Source: Angelakisella massiliensis (lineage in GTDB: Bacteria > Bacillota > Clostridia > Oscillospirales > Ruminococcaceae). Taken from it: DNA of 64,000 nucleotides. Location of the stretch: positions 2,160,756 through 2,224,755 of the forward strand of contig NZ_LT629945.1 of assembly GCF_900104675.1 (NCBI RefSeq). The letters are read 5' to 3'. The notes beneath the pieces are model-generated. The model did no database searches. It saw only the letters and a list, made by a program, of their open reading frames with translations, and was not told the origin of the DNA. Shown one piece after another: positions 1 through 8,546 of this stretch; within the stretch, counting starts at the first letter, position 1; each line of letters starts with the position of its first letter. Position numbers and translations under genes: made by a program.

Positions 1-84
1 AAGGCTATTAAGAAGAAATCCTTCTCCTGCGAAGGCTGCCCTTCCGCTGCTGCCTGCCATGGTGCTCAGAAAGAGGGGTGCTGA
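1..84 (+). CDS. rnfE: RnfE C-terminal end (partial)
   Basis: The window opens inside a reading frame that ends at a TGA three bases before rnfA. The 27 visible residues are lysine- and cysteine-rich, with Cys-x2-Cys followed by an Ala-Ala-Cys stretch, which I recall as typical of the tail of clostridial RnfE, a membrane subunit of the ferredoxin:NAD+ oxidoreductase complex. Gene order (E, then A, then B) matches clostridial rnfCDGEAB operons. Only the tail is present, so the name rests mainly on position. Confidence 0.7.
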   Translation, partial: KAIKKKSFSCEGCPSAAACHGAQKEGC

Positions 85-87
85 TCT

Positions 88-681
88 ATGGTAAAAGAAC
101 TGATTGTTATTCTTTTTAGCGCCATCTTGGTCAACAACTTCGTTCTGGCCAAGTTTATGGGTATTTGTCCCTTCCTGGGTGTTTCCAAGAAGCTGGATTC
201 CGCAGTGGGCATGAGCATTGCCGTTACATTTGTTATGCTGATGGCTACTGCCGCTACCTGGCCCATCTACAGCTATATTCTGGCTCCCAATGGTATGGAC
301 TATATGCAGACTGTGGTATTCATTCTGGTTATCGCCGCGCTGGTACAGCTGGTGGAGATGATCCTGAAGAAATATGTCCCTGTTCTGCATGCTGCCTTGG
401 GTATTTATCTGCCCCTGATCACCACCAACTGCGCAGTGCTGGGTGTTACCGTGCTGAACATCTCTGAGGAGTACAACTTTGCGGAATCCATGGTCAACTC
501 CCTGGGCGCCGGTATCGGCTTCCTGCTGGCTATGGTGCTGTTCTGCGGCGTTCGGATGCGTATTGAGGGCTCCAAGATTTCTGAGAACTTCAAGGGTATT
601 CCCATCACTCTGGTTGCTGCCTCCATCGTCTCCATGTCCTTTATGGGATTTGGCGGCCTGATCGAGAACATGATTAAGTAA
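88..681 (+). CDS. rnfA: Rnf electron transport complex subunit RnfA
   Basis: RnfA is an integral membrane subunit of the Rnf complex, which couples reduced ferredoxin oxidation and NAD+ reduction to ion translocation. The 197-residue product is full length and almost wholly hydrophobic, with about six membrane segments. The family signature NNFVLAKFMGICPFLG lies near residues 16-31. Cys27 (GICPF) and Cys115 (TTNCAVLG) are the conserved pair that in solved Rnf structures helps hold an in-membrane [2Fe-2S] cluster shared with RnfE. It starts three bases after the rnfE stop and is followed 16 bases later by rnfB, so the genes are cotranscribed. Confidence 0.97.
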   Translation: MVKELIVILFSAILVNNFVLAKFMGICPFLGVSKKLDSAVGMSIAVTFVMLMATAATWPIYSYILAPNGMDYMQTVVFILVIAALVQLVEMILKKYVPVLHAALGIYLPLITTNCAVLGVTVLNISEEYNFAESMVNSLGAGIGFLLAMVLFCGVRMRIEGSKISENFKGIPITLVAASIVSMSFMGFGGLIENMIK

Positions 682-697
682 AGGGGGAAGCAATGTA

Positions 698-1513
698 ATG
701 TTGGCTGTTGTAACCGTATCTGTAATCGGTTTGATTCTGGGCGTGATTCTGGTCATCGCCGCTAAGCTGATGGCTGTTCCCGTCAATCAGACCGCAGAAG
801 ATGTTCGCGCTGTTCTGCCCGGTGCCAACTGCGGCGCCTGCGGCTTTGCCGGCTGCGATGATTACGCCAAAAAGCTGGCGGAGGACCCCAACGCCAAAAC
901 CAATCTGTGTATCCCCGGCGGTGAGCCTGTTGCCCGTCAGATCAGTGAGATCCTGGGCGTGGAGTTTGCCGGAGTACAGGATGTAAAGGCTTTTGTCAAG
1001 TGCGCCGCTACCTTTGATACCGCGGAGTACAAGATGGACTATCAGGGTCCCAAAACCTGCAAAGCCTGCAGCACCTTCTATAAGGGCCGCAGAGGCTGCA
1101 CCTATGGCTGCCTGGGCTTTGGAGACTGCGTCAATGTCTGCAAATTTGGCGCTCTTTCCATTGAGAATGGCCTGGCCGTAGTGGACCGTGACCTTTGCAC
1201 CGGCTGCGGCGCTTGCGCCAAAGCTTGTCCTCAGCTGCTCATTGCGCTGGTGAAGTCTGACAGCCTGGTTCGGGTTTGCTGCTCTTCCCACGACAAGGGC
1301 GCTCAGGTGAGAAAGGTTTGTACTGCTGGCTGCATCGGCTGCATGAAGTGTCAGAAGACCTGTGAGTTTGGAGCCATTACTGTCAAGGACAATCTGGCCT
1401 CCATCGATCCGGACAAGTGCACCAACTGCGGCAAGTGTGCCGAAGCCTGTCCCACCAAAGTCATTCATATTGCGGGTAATGGTACCTGCAGTGGATGTGC
1501 TTCCGCACAGTAA
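698..1513 (+). CDS. rnfB: Rnf electron transport complex subunit RnfB
   Basis: RnfB is the iron-sulfur subunit that takes electrons from ferredoxin. The 271 residues begin with one membrane anchor (about 1-25), followed by the RnfB-type [4Fe-4S] motif with Cys45, Cys48, Cys53 and Cys71. Several ferredoxin-like CxxCxxCxxxC clusters follow, including CTGCGACAKACP, CIGCMKCQKTC and CTNCGKCAEACP. The extra C-terminal clusters beyond proteobacterial RnfB are normal for Clostridia. It is the last gene of the rnf operon; two intrinsic terminator hairpins follow. Confidence 0.97.
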   Translation: MLAVVTVSVIGLILGVILVIAAKLMAVPVNQTAEDVRAVLPGANCGACGFAGCDDYAKKLAEDPNAKTNLCIPGGEPVARQISEILGVEFAGVQDVKAFVKCAATFDTAEYKMDYQGPKTCKACSTFYKGRRGCTYGCLGFGDCVNVCKFGALSIENGLAVVDRDLCTGCGACAKACPQLLIALVKSDSLVRVCCSSHDKGAQVRKVCTAGCIGCMKCQKTCEFGAITVKDNLASIDPDKCTNCGKCAEACPTKVIHIAGNGTCSGCASAQ

Positions 1514-1536
1514 AGAAATCCAAGGTTTTCCATGCC

Positions 1537-1576
1537 AAAAAACGCGCTCTGATGTTTATCATCGGGGCGCGTTTTC
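1537..1576 (+). terminator. Intrinsic terminator of the rnf operon
   Basis: An AACGCGC arm and a GCGCGTT arm, extended by G-U pairs, enclose a short loop and run into T-rich sequence 24 bases after the rnfB stop. Confidence 0.85.
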
Positions 1577-1610
1577 TTATGGAATCATTCCGTCTGCATC
1601 TCCAAAAAAC

Positions 1611-1652
1611 AAACCGGAGCTTCCTGACATTTGGTTGGGAGCTCCGGTTTTT
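1611..1652. terminator. Second hairpin after rnfB
   Basis: AAACCGGAGCTTCC and GGGAGCTCCGGTTT form a near-perfect stem followed by Ts. It can back up the first terminator on the plus strand. On the minus strand it lies after the 135-aa gene, although its trailing T-run there is weaker. Confidence 0.75.
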
Positions 1653-1712
1653 ACTTATTACTGTTGTTTGTTAAAATGAACCAGCTGACTGAAAGGGAAG
1701 GATAGGACCATT

Positions 1713-2120
1713 TCAGGCGATGGTCTTTTTTAAGGAATGGTCAATAATGTCGTTCTCAATGAGAAGCAGCCGGGAACACATTTCCTTGGAAGATAAGATA
1801 TCCCTGGAAACAGCGGCTTCATCTACCAGCAGCTTCAGCCACTGGATGCAGATCTCCAGCATAGAGGAGGCTTGTTCCATTGTGGGCAATGTTCCCCTTG
1901 CAACTTTGGGCGGCTTTGTGGTGAGATTGTGACCTCTGGCGATGATATCAGGGGCGGCGCCATCAAACATATGCCACAAATGATCGGCGGCCTTTTGACT
2001 GATGTGAAACTCTCCGGAGGGGAGTGTTTTAATTTGGGACATTTTTTTCTGTACCAATTCCATATAGGAGGAGATACAAAGTTGTTCATGGAAAAAAGAA
2101 AAAATATTTTGTTGCGCCAT
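1713..2120 (-). CDS. Hypothetical 135-aa protein
   Basis: I do not recognise this protein. It is soluble, mostly helical by composition and has no signal peptide or membrane segment. The ATG is preceded by a GGAAGGG ribosome site at good spacing. Upstream there is a sigma-A-like promoter overlapping a perfect 8-base inverted repeat, and a hairpin lies after the stop. These signals, rather than similarity, make me call it a real single-gene unit. A regulatory role is possible, since the palindrome could be its own operator, but I see no clear helix-turn-helix. Confidence 0.65.
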   Translation of the reverse strand: MAQQNIFSFFHEQLCISSYMELVQKKMSQIKTLPSGEFHISQKAADHLWHMFDGAAPDIIARGHNLTTKPPKVARGTLPTMEQASSMLEICIQWLKLLVDEAAVSRDILSSKEMCSRLLLIENDIIDHSLKKTIA

Positions 2121-2142
2121 GGGGATCCCTTCCTTTCACTAC

Positions 2143-2178
2143 TATCTTAACATATTTTAAGATAAAAGACTGTATCAA
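2143..2178 (-). promoter_or_regulatory. Promoter overlapping an inverted repeat
   Basis: On the minus strand TTGATA (2173-2178) and TATGTT (2149-2154) are 18 bases apart, upstream of the 135-aa gene. The palindrome TATCTTAA-6-TTAAGATA (2143-2164) covers the -10 region, where a bound repressor would block transcription. Confidence 0.55.
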
Positions 2179-2400
2179 TCTGAGAGAAAATTTTTGGTCA
2201 ATAGTGCAAAATATGAGTTCTGTTTCACAATTTTTCCAGCAGTCACCCTTGATACACAGACAAATAAATAATGGCTGAAAACGTCCGGGAACTGAAACCA
2301 ACCTAACAGCCTGGAGGAGCTCTCCTTTTTGGGTGGCAGCTTTGAAAGATAGCAGAGCGAACGACGCAGGATGCAAAAGTGCAAAGGATGGATCGTGTTA

Positions 2401-2443
2401 AAAATGGACAGCGTGAAGAAAAGTCTGTCACGCTGTCCATTTT
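2401..2443. terminator. Perfect 16-bp inverted repeat
   Basis: Arms AAAATGGACAGCGTGA (2401-2416) and their exact complement (2428-2443) enclose an 11-base loop. It resembles a bidirectional terminator. The nearest transcription unit ending toward it is the decayed acetyltransferase on the minus strand, so it may be that gene's surviving terminator. The rest of 2165-2624 shows nothing I can call a gene. Confidence 0.6.
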
Positions 2444-2624
2444 CCAGAAAATTATTCCCCGGCAAAGGGAATTTATCCTTTGAAGAGAAAAACTGTACCT
2501 GTTTGAGAAATATTTGCTTCTATGAATAACAGGGAGAGAGGAAAGTCCGGTACAGAAATAGCCAATATCAAAAAAGAGCTTTTTTGATTCCTCTGCTCAA
2601 TGGAAAACAGCCGCCGGTTTAAAA

Positions 2625-2934
2625 TCATTGAGGGGATTTTCCATTCAAGTCGATCCAGAAACGGCAGACAAGCTCTCCATTTTCATCAGGAATTTCGTTC
2701 TCCAGCAGGCCGCCGTTTTTCCGGATGACCCCAGCGGAAGCGATATTCACTTTGTCGCAGGTGACCAAAGCCCGTTCCATCCCCATTTTGCGGCACTGGA
2801 ACAGAGCCAGCTGAAGCATCTCAGTACAGTAACCCTGCCGCCGCAGGGAAGGCCGTACCGAATAGCCGATATTAATCTCACCTCCCTCCGGCGGTCTGGA
2901 AAAGTGTTCGTTTTCGGGGAAAATTCAATTCTGT
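2625..2934 (-). pseudogene. 5'-truncated GNAT acetyltransferase remnant
   Basis: Reading the minus strand from about 2934 gives the C-terminal half of a GNAT N-acetyltransferase. It includes the acetyl-CoA-binding region NIGYSVRPSLRRQGYCTEML and the later IASAGVIRKNGG helix, ending FWIDLNGKSPQ. An in-frame TGA sits at about 2935, and the N-terminal roughly 80 residues expected of a 170-residue family member are absent. An internal ATG at 2819 leaves only 64 residues, without the acetyl-CoA loop. I read this as a decayed gene. The alternative is a frameshift near 2935, but I could not find the missing half in the other frames. Confidence 0.75.
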
Positions 2935-3057
2935 GCCCACCTGCTTCTCTATGTGAGAAAACCTATGGACACTTAATTTGCATTTCCTACATGAAGAAAT
3001 ACCTTCGATTTCTCACCCCTTTCAATACAATTTTCCGTGTACTTGATGGAAAGTAAA

Positions 3058-3137
3058 AAACGCCATAGGATTTCCTATGGCGTTTGGGACAGGAAAAGGG
3101 TGCTGATATTTCACATCAGCACCCTTTGTCCTGCCAG
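3058..3137. repeat. Two tandem hairpins in a gene-free stretch
   Basis: ACGCCATAGGA/TCCTATGGCGT (3058-3085) is followed almost at once by GGGTGCTGAT/ATCAGCACCC (about 3097-3131), itself flanked by GGACA and TGTCC. Neither has a strong T-run. The region from about 2936 to 3448 otherwise contains no ORF with a convincing ribosome site. Confidence 0.6.
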
Positions 3138-3448
3138 TGTTTGATTTTTTGACTTCACATCGTGTTCCTTGCCTCTGAAAACATTGATTTTACTGGACTC
3201 TCTCATGTTTTCTTATTAGGAGGCGGGGGAGGTGATCAGCTTTTTTAAACTGTAGCTGACACTGCGCTTCCAACTGGTCTTCATTTATTTCCGACCGCCT
3301 TTCTCTTTCTTTATCAAATAAACTTATTATAGCAGAAATTAATTTGAATTTGAAATCTTTTTGGAAAAATCAGTATGATTTTTGCCTTTGCTGTGGATAA
3401 GGCAATAAAGTCTGTAAAAGTCACAAGCTCTGTATTTTTGCAGCAATA

Positions 3449-3489
3449 GGAAAAGAGCCCAGCTCCCGTTTTAAGGGAACCGAGCTCTT
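3449..3489 (-). terminator. Terminator of the purine operon
   Basis: On the minus strand AAGAGCTCGGTTCCC pairs with GGGAGCTGGGCTCTT and runs into TTTTCC, 30 bases beyond the purL stop. Confidence 0.85.
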
Positions 3490-3518
3490 GGATTCTTTAT
3501 GGACAGGAAGGAGAACGG

Positions 3519-6500
3519 TTATACCTGATAGTAAAGTACCGCGCCGCGGAACATACCGTTATCCTTGTTGCCCTCCACATTCTTATAGAGGTTGTCGCCC
3601 TTCCGCTCGCTGTGGCCCATTTTGCCGAAAATCCGGCCGTCAGGGGAGGTGATGCCCTCGATGGCAAAGGCGGAGCCGTTGGGATTATAACGGATATCCA
3701 TAGTGGGCTGACCGCTGAGATCACAATACTGGGTGGCGATCTGGCCGTTTGCCGCCAACTTCTCAATCAACTGCTCATCCGCCACAAACCGGCCCTCTCC
3801 GTGGGAGATGGCAACGGTGTGAAGCTCTCCAACTTTACAGTTGCTAAGCCAGGGAGATTTGTTGGAAGCCACTCGGGTGGTCACCAATTTGGACTGGTGA
3901 CGGGCGATGATATTGTAAGTAAGGGTGGGGCAGTGCTCGTCTGTGTCGATAATGTGACCGTAGGGCACCAGTCCCAGCTTGATAAGGGCCTGGAAGCCGT
4001 TGCAGACGCCGCACATCAGGCCATCCCGCTCATCCAGCAGTTTATGGACGGCATCTTTCACCGCAGGGTTGCGGAAGAAAGCGGTAATGAACTTACCGGA
4101 ACCGTCCGGTTCGTCGCCGCCGGAGAAGCCGCCGGGGATGAAGATGATCTGGCTCTTGGCGATCTCCGCAGCCATTTCCTCTATCGATTGGGTGATGCCA
4201 TGGGCGGAAAGGTTGTTGACCACGATGATCTTTGCCGCGGCTCCCGCATCCTCCATGGCTCTGGCGGTGTCATATTCGCAGTTGGTACCGGGGAACACGG
4301 GAATGAGCACCCGGGGACGGGCAAAGCCGATTTTGGGGGCGGCGTGCTCTTTGGCTTCCCAGGAGAAGGCTTTCACCGGTTCTGCCTTTTGAGCGGCAGG
4401 GAAGACGGGGAACACACTCTCCAGCTTGCCCTGATAGCGTGCCTGGAGCTGTTCCAGAGAAATGTCCTGTCCGCCGCAGCGCAGCACATAGTCGCTGATG
4501 GTATGACCCAGCAATGTGCCAACCATGGGAGCGTCCTCCGCCAGCTCCAGCACAAAGGAGCCGTAGGCGTAGTCAAAGAGACGGTCCGCATCCACATCTT
4601 TCGCCAGAGCAAAGCCGATGCCGTTGCCCAGGGTACGCTTGAACAGGGTCTCCCAGATGCCGCCGTAACCGGGGGTGCTGGCGGAGAGAACCTTGCCGGA
4701 GCGGATGAGGTCGGATACCAGACGGAAGTTCGCTTTCAGATTCTCGGCGTCAAAGGAACCGTCCTCCTCAGTCTTGGTGGTCAGCAGCACCACTCTGGAA
4801 CCGGCTTTCTTGAACTCAGGGGAGATGATCCAGTCGGTATTGCAGATGGACACCGCGAAGGAGACCAGGGTGGGAGGAACGTCGATCTTCTCAAAGGAAC
4901 CGGACATGGAATCCTTGCCGCCGATGGAGGCGATGCCCAACTCATCCTGAGCCTTGATGGAACCCAGAAGGGCGGCAAAAGGCTTGCCCCAACGGGTGGG
5001 ATCGGTGCCCAGGCGCTCAAAGTATTCCTGGAAGGTGAGGTAGCACTGCTCCCAGTCACCGCCGGTGGCTACCACTTTGCAGACCGATTCCATTACCGCC
5101 AGATAGGCGCCCAGGAAGGGATTCTGCTCCATGAGGAAGGGATTGAAGCCATAGGCCATCACCGAGCAGGTCTTGGTTTCCAGGCCCAGTACGGGGATCT
5201 TTGCCGCCATGGCCTGAGCGGGTGTGAGCTGATATTTGCCGCCGAAGGGCATCAGCACAGTATTTGCGCCGATAGTGGAGTCAAAGCGCTCAGAAAGCCC
5301 CTGCTTGGAGCAAACATTCAGGTCGGAAACCAGGTTTTCCAGCTTCTCGGTGAGGGTAGTGCCGGAAATTTCCCGGGAAATCTTCTCCGGGGCCAGTACC
5401 GTAACAGAAGCGTGCTTCTCCGCGCCGTTGGAATTCAAGAACTCCCGGCTCAGGTCCACAATGGTCACGCCGTTCCACTCCATGGTCAGCCGGGGCTCCT
5501 GGGTGACGGTGGCCACCACAGTGGCTTCCAGATTTTCAGCGTTGGCCAGGGCGATAAACTGGTCCACTGTCTCGGGGGCCAGCACCACAGCCATTCTCTC
5601 CTGAGATTCGGAGATGGCCAGCTCGGTGCCGTCCAGGCCGTCATATTTTCTGGGAACCGCGTTGAGGTTGATGTGCAGGCCGTCCGCCAGCTCACCGATG
5701 GCTACGGAAACACCGCCGGCGCCGAAGTCGTTGCAGCGCTTGATGAGGCGGGTAGCCTCGGGATTGCGGAACAGCCGCTGGAGTTTCCGCTCCTCGGGGG
5801 CGTTGCCCTTCTGGACCTCTGCGCCGCAGTGGGTAAGGGAGCCCAGGTTATGGGACTTGGAGGAGCCGGTGGCGCCGCCGCAGCCATCACGGCCGGTGCG
5901 TCCGCCCAACAGTACCACGATATCGCCGGGGGCGGGGACCTCACGGCGGACATTCTCCACCGGAGCCGCGCCTACCACAGCGCCGATCTCCATCCGCTTG
6001 GCCACATAGCCGGGATGGTACAGCTCATCCACCTGTCCAGTGGCAAGACCGATCTGGTTGCCGTAGGAGCTGTAACCGGCGGCAGCGGTGGTCACCAGCT
6101 TCCGCTGAGGCAGCTTGCCCTCCATGGTCTGGGAAACCGGCAGCAGGGGATCGGCAGCACCGGTGACACGCATGGCCTGATAGACATAGGCCCGTCCGCT
6201 TAATGGGTCCCGGATGGCTCCGCCGATGCAGGTGGCAGCGCCGCCGAAAGGCTCGATCTCAGTGGGATGGTTGTGGGTCTCATTTTTAAAGAGGAAGAGC
6301 CATTTTTCGGTTTTGCCCTCCACCTCAACATCCATTTTGACGGTGCAGGCGTTGATTTCCTCTGATTCATCCAGCTTGTCCAGCAGTCCCTTGGACTTCA
6401 GATACCGTCCGCCCAGGGTGGCCAGCTCCATGAGGGTCATGGGCTTTTGACGGCCCAGCTCCTCCCGCATCTCCTTACACCGGTCCCAGGCAGCCTGTAC

Positions 6501-7223
6501 AGCAGGGTCTTTGATGTCGGCGCTGTCCAGAATGGTGCCGAAGGTGGTGTGGCGGCAGTGGTCGGACCAGTAGGTGTCGATCATGCGAATCTCGGTGAGG
6601 GTGGGGTCCTTGCCCTCGCTGCGGAAATAGTTCTGGCAGAACTTGATGTCATCCAGATCCATGGCTAGGCCATAGTCTTTGACAAACTGGGCCAGCTTTG
6701 CCTCGTCCAGCTGCAAAAAGCCGGTGAGGGTGGGAACGCTGGTGGGAATGTCATAGGGAATGTTCAGGGTCTCCACTGTCTCCAGAGAGGCCTCCCGGCT
6801 TTCCACCGGGTTGATGACGTGTTTTTTGATAGCGGCCAGCTGCTCCTGGGTCAGGTTTCCTTTGAGGAGATAGACCCGGGCGGTACGAACCGTGGGTCGC
6901 TCTCCTTGGGAAACGATCTGGATACACTGGGCGCAGGAATCCGCCCGCTGATCAAACTGACCGGGCAGGTACTCCACAGCGAAGATGGGGCCATCCCAGG
7001 CAGGCAGCTGGCTGTAGGTGTTGTCCAGCTGGGGCTCGGAAAAGACGGTGGAGCGGCAGCTGTCAAAGAGGGCCTCATCGATGCCCTCTACATCGTAACG
7101 GTTCAGAAGCCGCAGCTCCTCCAGGGAGGTAATTTGCAGCAGGGTACGGATATCCGAAAGGAGAGCAGCGGCCTCCTGTGCGAAGGCGGGCTTTTTCTCC
7201 ACATAGATACGGTAAACAGACAT
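3519..7223 (-). CDS. purL: Phosphoribosylformylglycinamidine synthase, single-chain
   Basis: This enzyme converts FGAR, glutamine and ATP to FGAM, step 4 of purine synthesis. At 1234 residues it is the large form that fuses the synthetase and the glutaminase, so no separate purQ or purS is expected. The middle holds the ATP/FGAR-binding region (FKNETHNHPTEIEPFGGAAT). The C-terminal class I amidotransferase has the nucleophile in CGVCNGFQ and the histidine in SHGEGRF. It is the last gene of the operon, four bases after purD. Confidence 0.97.
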   Translation of the reverse strand: MSVYRIYVEKKPAFAQEAAALLSDIRTLLQITSLEELRLLNRYDVEGIDEALFDSCRSTVFSEPQLDNTYSQLPAWDGPIFAVEYLPGQFDQRADSCAQCIQIVSQGERPTVRTARVYLLKGNLTQEQLAAIKKHVINPVESREASLETVETLNIPYDIPTSVPTLTGFLQLDEAKLAQFVKDYGLAMDLDDIKFCQNYFRSEGKDPTLTEIRMIDTYWSDHCRHTTFGTILDSADIKDPAVQAAWDRCKEMREELGRQKPMTLMELATLGGRYLKSKGLLDKLDESEEINACTVKMDVEVEGKTEKWLFLFKNETHNHPTEIEPFGGAATCIGGAIRDPLSGRAYVYQAMRVTGAADPLLPVSQTMEGKLPQRKLVTTAAAGYSSYGNQIGLATGQVDELYHPGYVAKRMEIGAVVGAAPVENVRREVPAPGDIVVLLGGRTGRDGCGGATGSSKSHNLGSLTHCGAEVQKGNAPEERKLQRLFRNPEATRLIKRCNDFGAGGVSVAIGELADGLHINLNAVPRKYDGLDGTELAISESQERMAVVLAPETVDQFIALANAENLEATVVATVTQEPRLTMEWNGVTIVDLSREFLNSNGAEKHASVTVLAPEKISREISGTTLTEKLENLVSDLNVCSKQGLSERFDSTIGANTVLMPFGGKYQLTPAQAMAAKIPVLGLETKTCSVMAYGFNPFLMEQNPFLGAYLAVMESVCKVVATGGDWEQCYLTFQEYFERLGTDPTRWGKPFAALLGSIKAQDELGIASIGGKDSMSGSFEKIDVPPTLVSFAVSICNTDWIISPEFKKAGSRVVLLTTKTEEDGSFDAENLKANFRLVSDLIRSGKVLSASTPGYGGIWETLFKRTLGNGIGFALAKDVDADRLFDYAYGSFVLELAEDAPMVGTLLGHTISDYVLRCGGQDISLEQLQARYQGKLESVFPVFPAAQKAEPVKAFSWEAKEHAAPKIGFARPRVLIPVFPGTNCEYDTARAMEDAGAAAKIIVVNNLSAHGITQSIEEMAAEIAKSQIIFIPGGFSGGDEPDGSGKFITAFFRNPAVKDAVHKLLDERDGLMCGVCNGFQALIKLGLVPYGHIIDTDEHCPTLTYNIIARHQSKLVTTRVASNKSPWLSNCKVGELHTVAISHGEGRFVADEQLIEKLAANGQIATQYCDLSGQPTMDIRYNPNGSAFAIEGITSPDGRIFGKMGHSERKGDNLYKNVEGNKDNGMFRGAVLYYQV

Positions 7224-7227
7224 GGGA

Positions 7228-8520
7228 TTACACTCCTTGATCAGATTTCAGCGCCTTCAGAGCCCGCTGGCCGATGTCATGACGCATCTGCATGGCGGGG
7301 AAGGTGATCTGTTTTGCCGCGGCATAGGCGGCGTCGATAGCCTGGGGCAGGGAAGGAGCGGTGGCGGTCACACCCAGCACCCGTCCGCCGGAGGTGACCA
7401 GCTGGCCATCCTTGAGAGCGGTGCCGGCATGATAGACCAAAGCGCCGGGAACATTGCCATCGGTGAGGCCGGAGATGGGCAGTCCCTTTTCATATTTGGT
7501 AGGGTAGCCGCCGGAGGCCAGCACCACGCAGCAGGCATTTTCATCGGAGAATTCCACCGGTACTTCTTTCAGCCGTCCTTCTGCTGTGGCTTCCATAATG
7601 GTCAGCAGGTCGGATTTCAGCAGGGGCAGTACCACCTGAGTTTCAGGATCGCCAAAGCGGCAGTTGTACTCAATGACCTTGGGACCGTTGGGAGTGAGCA
7701 TCAGGCCGAAGTAAAGGCAGCCCCGGAAGGTGCGTCCCTCAGCATTCATGGCCTTCATGGTGGGCAGGAAGATGGTCTCCATGCACTCCCGGGCGATTTC
7801 CGGGGTATAGTAGGGATTGGGGGCAATGGTTCCCATGCCGCCGGTGTTCAGTCCCTGGTCCCCATCCATGGCCCGTTTGTGGTCCATGCTGGAAACCATG
7901 GGGATCATGGTTTCACCGTCGGTAAAGGCCAGTACCGACACCTCGGGGCCGGTGAGGAATTCCTCCACCACTACGGAGTTGCCGCTCTTGCCGAAAATTT
8001 TATCGGTCATGATGGTATGGAGGGCCTCCCGGGCCTCCTCCATGGTCTGGGCGATGAGAACACCCTTGCCCAGGGCCAAACCATCGGCCTTGATGACCAC
8101 AGGGAAGCGGTTTTTGGCCTCGATATAATCCTCCGCCGCCATGGGGTCGGTAAAGACCTCGTATTCCGCAGTGGGGATGTGGTATTTCTTCATGAGGTTT
8201 TTGGAAAAGACCTTGCTGCCCTCAATAATAGCAGCATTGGCCCGGGGGCCGAAAGCGGGGATGCCCACCTCCGCCAGCCGGTCCACCGCCCCCAGCACCA
8301 GGGGATCGTCGGGGGCTACCACAGCAAAGTCGATCTCATGGCTCTGAGCAAATTGAGTGATGCCGTCCAGGTCGGTGGCGGCGATAGGAACGCAGGTGGC
8401 GTCATAGGAGATGCCGCCATTTCCCGGCAGCGCGTAAATTTCAGTGACCCGGGGATTTTCCCGGAGCTTTTTGATGAGGGCGTGTTCGCGGCCGCCGCCG
8501 CCCACAACCATCAGTTTCAT
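7228..8520 (-). CDS. purD: Phosphoribosylamine-glycine ligase
   Basis: PurD makes GAR from phosphoribosylamine, glycine and ATP (step 2). The 430-residue ATP-grasp protein has the usual length. It opens with MKLMVVGGGGREHAL, and the ATP-grasp core includes VVIKADGLALGKGV, HKRAMDGDQGLNTGGMG and the metal-binding EYNCRFGDPETQ. The ATG is preceded by AAAGGAAG. It lies 26 bases after the transformylase gene and four before purL. Confidence 0.97.
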   Translation of the reverse strand: MKLMVVGGGGREHALIKKLRENPRVTEIYALPGNGGISYDATCVPIAATDLDGITQFAQSHEIDFAVVAPDDPLVLGAVDRLAEVGIPAFGPRANAAIIEGSKVFSKNLMKKYHIPTAEYEVFTDPMAAEDYIEAKNRFPVVIKADGLALGKGVLIAQTMEEAREALHTIMTDKIFGKSGNSVVVEEFLTGPEVSVLAFTDGETMIPMVSSMDHKRAMDGDQGLNTGGMGTIAPNPYYTPEIARECMETIFLPTMKAMNAEGRTFRGCLYFGLMLTPNGPKVIEYNCRFGDPETQVVLPLLKSDLLTIMEATAEGRLKEVPVEFSDENACCVVLASGGYPTKYEKGLPISGLTDGNVPGALVYHAGTALKDGQLVTSGGRVLGVTATAPSLPQAIDAAYAAAKQITFPAMQMRHDIGQRALKALKSDQGV

Positions 8521-8546
8521 AAGTCAGCTTCCTTTCCCGCAGGTGA

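Noticed and set aside
3612-6203. An 863-codon open frame on the plus strand
   Set aside because: It lies wholly opposite purL, has no ribosome site and its His/Gly/Gln-rich composition is that of an antisense shadow of a GC-rich gene.
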